Shown here one piece after another: positions 28,659-36,063 of a DNA stretch of 64,000 nucleotides. How positions within the stretch are numbered: position 1 is the stretch's first letter; the number at the start of each line of letters is the position of its first letter. The position numbers and the translations under genes were made by a program. This DNA is from Arcobacter nitrofigilis DSM 7299 (GTDB lineage Bacteria; Campylobacterota; Campylobacteria; Campylobacterales; Arcobacteraceae): the NCBI RefSeq assembly GCF_000092245.1, contig NC_014166.1, forward strand, positions 1,736,001 to 1,800,000, given 5' to 3'. The notes below the pieces were generated by a model that was not told where the DNA came from, did no database searches, and worked only from the letters and a program-made list of their open reading frames with translations.

Positions 28659-29316
28659 TTTCTTTTATTATATTTGTCCAATCTTTTGCGAATCTTTTAT
28701 ATTCTATCTTTAGGTCATCACTTAAAGATAAATATGTTCTTAAATATGTCCTTTTTTTTGCGAAAGACTCTGTGATAATTTGATTGCATTTTGATAAACC
28801 CATTACTTTTAGTTTTTCAAAGTTTGGGTATTTACTTTTTATTTTATTAAACTCAAACATTGTATCTTTTAATTTATCATTTTCTATTCCAGTTGTAATA
28901 AATAATAAATTTGGATTCAAATCAAATAGATTATTTGCTGTAATTAAACAACCCGTATGATCTAAATATGGATTTTCTCCTGTAGGTAAAATAATCAAGT
29001 TTGATTTTTCTATAAGTCTCAAAATAGTTCTATCTAAGACAAAACAACCAGCTAAATCAACCATTACTATATTTGACTTTTCAAGTTTTTCATCTACTTT
29101 AAAATCATAAGTATAATATGTATTTTTATAAAACTGAATACCACCAGATAGGGCAGAGCCTTCATCATTTGTAATATATGGGATATCTAGTTCTTTTGCT
29201 ATTCCTAATGAAATTATAGTTTTACCTATACCTCCTTTATATCCTGCACTAAAAATTACGTATTTATTTTTTAGTGAATTTATTAGTTTTGTATTCGTTC
29301 TAAAAAAATCAATCAA
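28633..29316 (-). CDS. ParA/MinD-like ATPase, role unknown
   Basis: This 227-aa protein has the deviant Walker A motif KGGIGKT near residue 30 and a MVDLAG segment near 85 that fits Walker B, placing it in the ParA/MinD/Soj superfamily. A start at TTG 29316 is supported by an AAGGA site six bases upstream. No ParB-like partner or parS repeats are visible, so plasmid-type partitioning is not supported. It is divergent from the membrane-protein gene at 29448 across a 131-base gap, so the two may share control. An orphan ParA that positions a surface or secretion machine is one possibility. Confidence 0.7.
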   Translation of the reverse strand: MIDFFRTNTKLINSLKNKYVIFSAGYKGGIGKTIISLGIAKELDIPYITNDEGSALSGGIQFYKNTYYTYDFKVDEKLEKSNIVMVDLAGCFVLDRTILRLIEKSNLIILPTGENPYLDHTGCLITANNLFDLNPNLLFITTGIENDKLKDTMFEFNKIKSKYPNFEKLKVMGLSKCNQIITESFAKKRTYLRTYLSLSDDLKIEYKRFAKDWTNIIKEINLRIGEN

Positions 29317-29390
29317 AGTATTCCTTGTAATTTATAATATTAAAGTCACTATTATATAACTAATTTGATTATATTTTACTTTATTTAAAC

Positions 29391-29410
29391 TAACTTTAAC
29401 TAACTTTAAG
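29391..29410. repeat. Tandem 10-base repeat in divergent promoter region
   Basis: The 10-mer TAACTTTAAC occurs and is repeated directly with one change at its last base. It lies between the ParA-like gene and the divergent gene at 29448. The spacing of one helical turn would suit a regulator binding site. The surrounding gap is AT-rich and must hold both promoters. No regulator is identified. Confidence 0.4.
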
Positions 29411-29447
29411 CAATAATTTCCCTATTATTTTAAAGGAGTACATTAAA

Positions 29448-30446
29448 GTGAATTACGAAAATTATAATAATATTTATAAAGAAATACTTGAAGATAAGGA
29501 AGGGCAGTTATCTACAAATTATTTATTAAATAAATATAATATTGTACATGATGAAGAATTAATCAATATTCTAAATCAAATTAAAAAAAATGAATATATT
29601 AATAGTGATAATGAATTAATTAACAATTTAATAAATGAATTAGATGAAAATGAAGATATTTTAAATATTAATGAAATAATCGATTTAAAAGACAAAATTA
29701 TAAATTTAGAAGAGTTAAATGAAAACTATATAGAAAAAGACAAGTCAATAAAAACCAATAAAATTGAAAATCAAAATAACAAAACTACTAATCACTTTAT
29801 AAAAAAAATAAAAACTATTCTTTTAAAATATACATCTAAAATCAAATTCAAAGAAATAAAAAGTTTTTTTTCTAAAATTGATTTAACTTATATCAATAGC
29901 TTAGGTATGAAAAAATATATTTTATTAATAATTCCTATATTTATAGTATTAATTTCTTTTATTTCTTTTAACAATAAAACATCTAATACCTCTTCTAATA
30001 TACAATTAACAAGCAAAGATATCATTTCTCTACCAATAGTAGAAGAAACATTTGAAAGAAAAGAGATTGATTCATCTTATATTAATAAAGCTACTATACC
30101 AAATGAGAATACTCTAGCGAATTCGGAAAAAATTCTTAATGCACTCGATACAACAAAAGTAGAAAATGTAGAAGAGGGCAAAGCAAATAATAACTCAGAA
30201 AATACTATAAAAGAACAAAATAATCAACAGATAGATTCTAATGATACTCAAAAACTTGAAGATTTGAACGCCATAGCAAAATATATGAAGAATATAAAAT
30301 ATGAAAATAATAGCATTATTTATAAAGACAAAATATATAAAGAAGGAGATGATATATTTGGATTTAATATTTATAAAATCTCATCAGCATATATAAAGTT
30401 TGAAGACAAAATAACAAAAGTTAGAAAAAGATACTTATTTAAATAG
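29448..30446 (+). CDS. Single-pass membrane protein with GspB/PilP-like C-terminal tail
   Basis: The gene starts with GTG after AAAGGAG. The 332-aa product has a charged, asparagine-rich cytoplasmic part (about residues 1-150), one membrane helix at about 154-175, a low-complexity linker and a C-terminal domain (about 275-332). That tail's pattern, IIYKDKIYKEGDDIFGFNIYKIS followed by a short basic end, resembles the small beta-domain at the end of GspB or PilP proteins of type II secretion and pilus systems. The resemblance is by eye and weak. A lipoprotein gene follows after 12 bases, and the two probably form an operon. Confidence 0.6.
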   Translation: MNYENYNNIYKEILEDKEGQLSTNYLLNKYNIVHDEELINILNQIKKNEYINSDNELINNLINELDENEDILNINEIIDLKDKIINLEELNENYIEKDKSIKTNKIENQNNKTTNHFIKKIKTILLKYTSKIKFKEIKSFFSKIDLTYINSLGMKKYILLIIPIFIVLISFISFNNKTSNTSSNIQLTSKDIISLPIVEETFERKEIDSSYINKATIPNENTLANSEKILNALDTTKVENVEEGKANNNSENTIKEQNNQQIDSNDTQKLEDLNAIAKYMKNIKYENNSIIYKDKIYKEGDDIFGFNIYKISSAYIKFEDKITKVRKRYLFK

Positions 30447-30458
30447 AAAGAGGGGAAT

Positions 30459-30857
30459 ATGAAAAATTTTAATGTAATAATTTTATTATCAATTTTATTA
30501 ATTACTGGTTGTACAAATGCATTTCAAGTAAATAAAACTACACCAAAAGAAGAAGTTGTTCAAACTTCTGATGCAGAAGATAATACAAAAGTAAATATAC
30601 AAGAAAAAAGGGCTGATGAAAAATGGATATATTACACAATGATAAATCCAAAAACAGAGATTTTTGTTTATAAGGGTGATTACGCGAAAGATAATGGTGT
30701 ACTTGAAGATAGACAAATAAAAAGTTCTTTTTACTTAAGTGGTAAATCAGTTAGAATCTCAAAAATATTTAAAACTAGGATTGGAGATAAATATGGGAAG
30801 ATAGCAAATAAAGCTCTTCTTATCTCTATGGATGACTTAACAACATACAAAAAATAA
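30459..30857 (+). CDS. Small lipoprotein, unknown function
   Basis: The 132-aa product begins with a lipoprotein signal peptide; the lipobox ITGC puts the lipidated cysteine at residue 18. A polar linker follows (about 20-55), then a small beta-rich domain with KWIYYTMINPKTEIFVYKG and a SVRISKIFKTRIGD stretch. I do not recognise the family. Its ribosome site is AGAGGGG. It is co-directional with, and 12 bases after, the GspB/PilP-like membrane protein, so the pair may span inner and outer membranes. The stop codon lies inside a terminator stem. Confidence 0.65.
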   Translation: MKNFNVIILLSILLITGCTNAFQVNKTTPKEEVVQTSDAEDNTKVNIQEKRADEKWIYYTMINPKTEIFVYKGDYAKDNGVLEDRQIKSSFYLSGKSVRISKIFKTRIGDKYGKIANKALLISMDDLTTYKK

Positions 30858-30879
30858 GATTTTATTTTTTGTATGTTGT
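30840..30879 (+). terminator. Terminator overlapping the lipoprotein stop codon
   Basis: A perfect 18-base inverted repeat (30840-30857 with 30862-30879) has a 4-base loop GATT. A-rich and T-rich arms mean it could work in both directions, serving the lipoprotein operon on the plus strand and the che operon on the minus strand. Confidence 0.75.
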
Positions 30880-30887
30880 CAAAAAGT

Positions 30888-30919
30888 AAAACTATATTTA
30901 GTTTGAAAATTATAGTTTT
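30888..30919 (-). terminator. Possible terminator of the che operon
   Basis: A 9-base inverted repeat AAAACTATA/TATAGTTTT with a 14-base loop lies 33 bases past the cheB stop on the minus strand and is followed by a short T run in that direction. The stem is weak and AT-only apart from one pair. The stronger hairpin at 30840-30879 may do the job instead. Confidence 0.35.
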
Positions 30920-30951
30920 CAATACTAATTAATATATTTTAATTATATAGC

Positions 30952-32028
30952 TCATCTTTTTAAATTCTTAGAGAAATCTATTATATATTGAGCTATTTCA
31001 TCTAAATGTACAATATCTTTTACCGCACCTATTTCAATCGCTTTTTTAGGCATTCCAAAAACTACGCAACTTTCCTCATTTTGAGCAATAGTATAAGCAC
31101 CATTATCAAATAGCTCTTTTATTCCTATCATCCCATCATCACCCATACCTGTCATCATCACAGCCATAGCAGAACTTCCTATTACATTGTTTACAGATCT
31201 AAACATAATATTTACACTTGGTTTATGATGTGATATTCTTATTCCATCAATTAGCTTTGTATAATATTCATTCCCTTTTTTTTCTATACTTAAGTGCATA
31301 TTACCAGGAGCTAAAAAGGCTTTACCTTTCTCTAGTTTCATACCATCTTTTGCTTCACAAACATCAAGAGCTGATTCAGTGTCTAATCTTTGTGCAAATG
31401 ATCTTGAAAACCCATAAGGAATATGTTGCGTGATAACTATTGGAGGTAAATCATTAGGTAATGATTTAAAAACCCTTAAAAGTGACTCAACTCCACCTGT
31501 TGATGAGCCAATAGCAATAACTTTTGTACCACCTAATCTTGCAGGAGTTGATTTAAGTAACTCATCTGGATGATTTTTAGTATTATTTTCTACTTTACTT
31601 TTTCTATTTTGAGTAATTTGAGCTTTTGGTTTTTTAAGTGTGTATTGTTTTAATAAGAATGTTAGATTTAATAAATTATCCTTTACTCTTGCTTGAAAGG
31701 ACATCATTGATTCACCATTAGCAGGTTTTTCTATATATCCAACAGCACCATCATCGAAGATGTCATTTCCTCTTGCACCCTCACCTGATACTACAACAGC
31801 TGGCATGGGATGAAGTCTCATTAAGTTTCTTAAAAAAGTAACTCCATCCATTTTAGGCATATTTATATCAATAGTTACCATGTCTGGTTCATATTTTTTG
31901 ATTTTTTCTCTTGCATCAAAAGCATCAACAGCTTCATCAATAACTTCAAATTCATCAATAGAATTAATAATGTCTTTTAAAATTCTTCTCATTGATAAGG
32001 AATCATCGATTACTATAACTGTATACAT
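30952..32028 (-). CDS. cheB: CheB, chemoreceptor methylesterase/deamidase
   Basis: This 358-aa protein has a receiver domain (about residues 1-120) with phospho-acceptor D54 in DINMPKMDG, and a CheB methylesterase domain (about 165-355). The esterase domain has IGSSTGGVESLL (nucleophile serine), the histidine in ITQHIPYGFSRSF and the aspartate in MTGMGDDGMIG. It removes methyl groups from chemoreceptors to reset sensitivity. Many Campylobacter CheB proteins lack the receiver, so the full form here is worth noting. It is the last gene of the cheY-cheA-cheR-cheD-cheB operon. Confidence 0.95.
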   Translation of the reverse strand: MYTVIVIDDSLSMRRILKDIINSIDEFEVIDEAVDAFDAREKIKKYEPDMVTIDINMPKMDGVTFLRNLMRLHPMPAVVVSGEGARGNDIFDDGAVGYIEKPANGESMMSFQARVKDNLLNLTFLLKQYTLKKPKAQITQNRKSKVENNTKNHPDELLKSTPARLGGTKVIAIGSSTGGVESLLRVFKSLPNDLPPIVITQHIPYGFSRSFAQRLDTESALDVCEAKDGMKLEKGKAFLAPGNMHLSIEKKGNEYYTKLIDGIRISHHKPSVNIMFRSVNNVIGSSAMAVMMTGMGDDGMIGIKELFDNGAYTIAQNEESCVVFGMPKKAIEIGAVKDIVHLDEIAQYIIDFSKNLKR

Positions 32029-32041
32029 TTTTTAACTACTC

Positions 32042-32719
32042 CTAAAATAGTTCAATATCCATCTCAGGAGCTGGTTCTGGATCATTACCAAATAAATCCA
32101 CACCACCAACATACTCTTTGAGAACTGGTGCTTTTGTAATTTCCACTTGTAAAGATTTTTCTTCTTGGATAACTTTTGAATCTGTTTCATTTTTATTTGT
32201 AACTTTAATAAATGTTTCAAAATCATTAGTCATCAAAATTAATCTAGCGTGATCACCTCGTGTATGCTCAGAAAGTATTTTAAAGCCCTCTGATTTACAA
32301 AAATCTTTAGCAAATTCAACATTTCTATGCCCTATTGAATTAATACTACTAGCCATAAGCTGCATAATATCTGCACCACCAGAAATTTTTGCCCTTAAAT
32401 CTTTCTTTTGGCAACCAAGTTTATACATTTCATTTAGCATCGCCTCAACTGAATAAAGTCCATATTTCATATCTTCATTTGAGTTACTTGTAGTTGGAAG
32501 CAAAAAATGATTCATTGCTTTTATTTTTTTAGCTGTATCATAAAACATAATAGCAACACAAGAACCAAGTAAAGTTTTAAAAGCAACATTATCGTCATCA
32601 GAACTAACTGCAAATTCTCCACCAATCACAGTATGTGCTCTATAACCTTTTATTACTTGAGTAGAAAGATTATTAGAGATTTTTTCGATGCTTCCATCTT
32701 TATGACCTAAAATTATCAA
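32042..32719 (-). CDS. cheD: CheD, chemoreceptor glutamine deamidase
   Basis: The 225-aa product contains the CheD core: TLLGSCVAIMFYD with the catalytic cysteine near residue 71, the histidine in MNHFLLP near 90, and ISGGADIM near 130. A poorly conserved acidic tail of about 45 residues follows the core. CheD deamidates receptor glutamines and often interacts with CheC or CheY-type proteins. It overlaps cheR by four bases and is followed 13 bases later by cheB. Confidence 0.92.
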   Translation of the reverse strand: MIILGHKDGSIEKISNNLSTQVIKGYRAHTVIGGEFAVSSDDDNVAFKTLLGSCVAIMFYDTAKKIKAMNHFLLPTTSNSNEDMKYGLYSVEAMLNEMYKLGCQKKDLRAKISGGADIMQLMASSINSIGHRNVEFAKDFCKSEGFKILSEHTRGDHARLILMTNDFETFIKVTNKNETDSKVIQEEKSLQVEITKAPVLKEYVGGVDLFGNDPEPAPEMDIELF

Positions 32720-33558
32720 GATACTTCCTTCTCTTTAATAAAAATATTTTGCCCTATTCTTCTAACATAAGCTTCAAGTTTACCAGGACTTTCAGAATGC
32801 CCAATATACAAGGTTCCTCCAATTTTTAGATGCCTAAATAATCTAAATAAAATCTTTTCTTGGTCTATTGCAGAAAAATAAATTAATACATTTCTACAAA
32901 ATACTACATCAAATTGATTCTTTGCAAAAGGATAATTAGCATCATTTAAATTCATTACTTGAAAAGTAACCATTTTTTGAAGTTCTGGTTTTACTTTTAT
33001 AAGAATTTCTTCAGATGCTAAATTTTTCTCAACTCTTTTTTTAAAATACTTTTGAGGTTTTAACCAACTTGGAAACTCTTTTGAACTTTTAGAAAATCTA
33101 TATATACCATTTGCAGCATATTGAAGAACATTTGTGTCAATATCTGTTGCAATAATTGTTGCATTTATTTTTTTACCTAATTCTTCTTGAGTCTCTAAAA
33201 TTGTCATTGCCATAGAATAAGGTTCTTCTCCTGTTGATGAAGCAGAACAATATAATTTTACATCTTGATTATGTTTCAATAACTCAGGTAAAACTCTATT
33301 TTTTAAATCAGCAAAATGAAACTCTTCTCTAAAAAAATGCGTTTTATTAGTAGTAAAAGCATTTATAAATTCTGTCTTGTAATTACCTTCTTTAATAGCT
33401 TCCAATAAATCATCTAAAGAGCCATGAAATGATGCATTTCTCTTTAGTTTGTGAAGCCTATTAGAAATCATAATATCTTTATTTTCGGTAAGCGTTATAC
33501 CTGTAAAAGAGTATAACAACTCTTTTACTTTTTCATGTAAATGTAAAGTATCATCCAT
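32716..33558 (-). CDS. cheR: CheR, chemoreceptor methyltransferase
   Basis: The 280-aa protein has the helical CheR N-domain (about residues 1-75) and a SAM-dependent methyltransferase domain. The latter contains SASSTGEEPYSMAM near residue 105, ATDID near 138 and FCRNVLIYF near 220, all standard CheR motifs. It methylates receptor glutamates, opposing CheB. It begins 2 bases after the cheA stop and overlaps cheD. Confidence 0.96.
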   Translation of the reverse strand: MDDTLHLHEKVKELLYSFTGITLTENKDIMISNRLHKLKRNASFHGSLDDLLEAIKEGNYKTEFINAFTTNKTHFFREEFHFADLKNRVLPELLKHNQDVKLYCSASSTGEEPYSMAMTILETQEELGKKINATIIATDIDTNVLQYAANGIYRFSKSSKEFPSWLKPQKYFKKRVEKNLASEEILIKVKPELQKMVTFQVMNLNDANYPFAKNQFDVVFCRNVLIYFSAIDQEKILFRLFRHLKIGGTLYIGHSESPGKLEAYVRRIGQNIFIKEKEVS

Positions 33559-33560
33559 TC

Positions 33561-35612
33561 TTATGAAGCTTTAACAATACCTAATTCTTTTTCTTTTTTG
33601 ATTTGTGCATTAATGATTCCTAATACATCTAAAATCAATCCGATACTTCCATCTCCTCGAACAGTAGCAGCACCTACTCCTTGAACTGGTCTAAAGTTTT
33701 TATCTAAAGGTTTTACAACTACTTGATATTGATTTAAAAATTCATCAATAGCAATTGCAATTTTTGTATTACCTTGTTTTACTACAATTAACATTCCATC
33801 TTCAAGTTTATGGTATGCTGGTTCTACTCCAAAAAGTTTATGAAGTTTTACAATTGGAATAAATTCTTCTCTTAACATTAGTAAATCTTGTGCACCATCA
33901 CCAATTTTTTTAATCATTTCTGAAGTTGGTTGTAATGATTCAACAATTGAGTTTAATGGTAAAATATATCTTTCTTCACCAACTGCAATGTCAAGACCAT
34001 CAAGAATAGCAAGTGTTAATGGTAACATAATAGTAATAGTAGTACCACCACCAATTGTAGTATCTAAATTAATTGCACCACCTAGTTTATGAATATTAGT
34101 TTTAACAACATCCATTCCAACACCACGCCCTGAAATATCTGTAACTTGATCAGCTGTTGAGACCCCTGCTCCAAATACTAACATTGCTTTTTCATTATCT
34201 GTCATTTTAGATAATTGATTTTCATCAATTAAACCATTATCTAGAGCTTTTTGAGCAACTCTTTCTCCATCAATTCCTTTACCATCATCTTCAATTGTAA
34301 TAATCATTTGACCATTAGCTTGTTCTGCAGAGATAATAATTTCACCCATTTCATTTTTCCCAGCTGTTACCCTATTTTCAGGAGTTTCAATACCATGATC
34401 TAATGAGTTTCTAATAATATGCATTAAAGGATCTGTTAACCCTTCAATCATAGCTTTGTCAATCTCAACATTATCACCAAAATGTTTGAAATCAACTTTT
34501 TTATTAAGTTTTTTAGAGATATCTCTTACAACTTTTGGAAATTTAGAGTAAATTGATTCCATAGGAACCATTCTTATGCTCATAATAGAATCTTGCATAT
34601 CTCTAATATGTCTTTCTAGTTGTTCTAATCTCTCGTATACAGAATTTTGTACTTTATTATCTTCTATAGAAGAAGTAAATTGTTTAAGCATAGCATTTGT
34701 AATAACAAGATCACCTACGTTATTCATTAATAAATCTATTTTATCAAGATTAACTCTAATATTATTAGTTGCAGCCGCAGGTTTCTTTTCTTCTCTATTT
34801 CGTGCCGCTGGTCTAGCAGCAGCTGTTGGAGTAACTGCTGGTGTAGCTGCTTTAGGACTTGGAGCTTCTTCTTTTGACTCTTCTACTTTTTGAGTCACTT
34901 TTTCTACTTCTGGTGCTTTTATAGTTGCAGTTGGTGTAATCTCTTCTGCATCATCAAAGAATCCAAAATTTTCATCATCTGAACTTTCGTGATTATTTGT
35001 ATTTGAGATTCTTATATTGTCATTAAAAAAGCCAAAAGAATCATTTTCTAATGAATCTTCAACATCAATATCATCTTCAAAAATTCCATATGAATTTGAA
35101 TTTGACTTAACTTCTACATTAGATTCAGAATTACTAACAGCTTCTTCTTTAGGTTCTTCTTGAACAAGCTCTGTTGAAGAAGATACTTCCTCTTGTAAAG
35201 AAGGAGATTTTCCATTGATATATGCTCTAATTTGAACTAAAAGTTCAGCAGTCATTGATTCAAAGGTTTCTCTTGTTATATCTTCTGCAACTTCCAATTC
35301 AAGAATTTCTTTCATTACATCCATACAATCAATTAAAACACCTGCCATCTCTGGAAGATACTCTATTTGATGATTTCTCAATTTATCCATCATATTTTCA
35401 ACATCATGAGTAAATTCAGCAAATAATGGAAGTTCTACTGAAGCCCCACTCCCTTTTAGAGTATGAACGTCTCTAAAAAGTTGACCCATTTCTTCTTCAG
35501 TAAGAGAGCCATTTGTTTCAGCTTCTAATAAAACATTATCAGCAGATTCAAAAAGTTCTACTGCTTCTTCTAAAAACATCTCTCTATATTTTGATATATC
35601 AAAACCAGCCAT
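33561..35612 (-). CDS. cheA: CheA, chemotaxis histidine kinase
   Basis: The 683-aa protein has an HPt domain with the phospho-accepting histidine H50 in DVHTLKGSG and an acidic linker (about residues 135-285). The dimerisation domain spans about 290-350. The HATPase domain carries IIRNSLDHGIE (N box) and GRGVGMDVV, and a CheW-like domain closes the protein (about 545-683). The linker contains three similar aromatic-acidic motifs (GIFEDDI, GFFNDNI, GFFDDAE near residues 175, 192 and 214) and an alanine/proline-rich stretch. No receiver domain is fused, unlike Helicobacter and Campylobacter CheAY. cheY is directly upstream. Confidence 0.96.
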   Translation of the reverse strand: MAGFDISKYREMFLEEAVELFESADNVLLEAETNGSLTEEEMGQLFRDVHTLKGSGASVELPLFAEFTHDVENMMDKLRNHQIEYLPEMAGVLIDCMDVMKEILELEVAEDITRETFESMTAELLVQIRAYINGKSPSLQEEVSSSTELVQEEPKEEAVSNSESNVEVKSNSNSYGIFEDDIDVEDSLENDSFGFFNDNIRISNTNNHESSDDENFGFFDDAEEITPTATIKAPEVEKVTQKVEESKEEAPSPKAATPAVTPTAAARPAARNREEKKPAAATNNIRVNLDKIDLLMNNVGDLVITNAMLKQFTSSIEDNKVQNSVYERLEQLERHIRDMQDSIMSIRMVPMESIYSKFPKVVRDISKKLNKKVDFKHFGDNVEIDKAMIEGLTDPLMHIIRNSLDHGIETPENRVTAGKNEMGEIIISAEQANGQMIITIEDDGKGIDGERVAQKALDNGLIDENQLSKMTDNEKAMLVFGAGVSTADQVTDISGRGVGMDVVKTNIHKLGGAINLDTTIGGGTTITIMLPLTLAILDGLDIAVGEERYILPLNSIVESLQPTSEMIKKIGDGAQDLLMLREEFIPIVKLHKLFGVEPAYHKLEDGMLIVVKQGNTKIAIAIDEFLNQYQVVVKPLDKNFRPVQGVGAATVRGDGSIGLILDVLGIINAQIKKEKELGIVKAS

Positions 35613-35624
35613 AATAACACCTTT

Positions 35625-35993
35625 CTATCTATTTAAAACTATATTAACAGCTTTTAGTAATTGATCTGGAACAAATGGTTTTACAATCCAACCAGTAGCT
35701 CCTGCCGCTTTCCCTTTTGCTTTCATATCATCACTTCTTTCAGTTGTTAAAACTAAAATAGGTTTTGTTTTGTATTTATCTACTTTTCTTAGTTCACCAA
35801 TTAATGTTAATCCATCCATATTTGGCATATTAACATCTGTAATAATTAAATCAAAGTTATTTCCATTTGCTTTTTCTAAACCGTCTACACCGTCTACTGC
35901 TGCAATTACATCACTATATCCACCCTCTTTGAGAGCGTATGTTAACATGTCTCTTAACATAGTCGAATCATCCACTATTAAAAGCTTTGCCAT
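35625..35993 (-). CDS. cheY: CheY-like single-domain response regulator
   Basis: This 122-aa receiver domain has the acidic pair D8/D9 in LLIVDDS, phospho-acceptor D53 in TDVNMPNMDG, the switch threonine in VLTTE and the lysine in IVKPF. It is probably phosphorylated by the CheA encoded 12 bases downstream. As the first gene of the operon it has an AAGGAAATACT ribosome site. Whether it binds the flagellar motor or acts as a phosphate sink cannot be told from sequence. Confidence 0.93.
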   Translation of the reverse strand: MAKLLIVDDSTMLRDMLTYALKEGGYSDVIAAVDGVDGLEKANGNNFDLIITDVNMPNMDGLTLIGELRKVDKYKTKPILVLTTERSDDMKAKGKAAGATGWIVKPFVPDQLLKAVNIVLNR

Positions 35994-36063
35994 AGTATTT
36001 CCTTAATACGAAAAAATAATATTTATAAATAATAACTAAAGAACTATTAAATTAGTATAAAAA

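Noticed and set aside
29391-29410. CRISPR-like array
   Set aside because: Only two adjacent 10-base copies without spacers; no Cas genes nearby.
28144-30950. Integrated plasmid or phage segment around the ParA-like gene
   Set aside because: No integrase, transposase, replication gene, tRNA or flanking attachment repeats were seen; ParA-like proteins also occur in chromosomal positioning systems.
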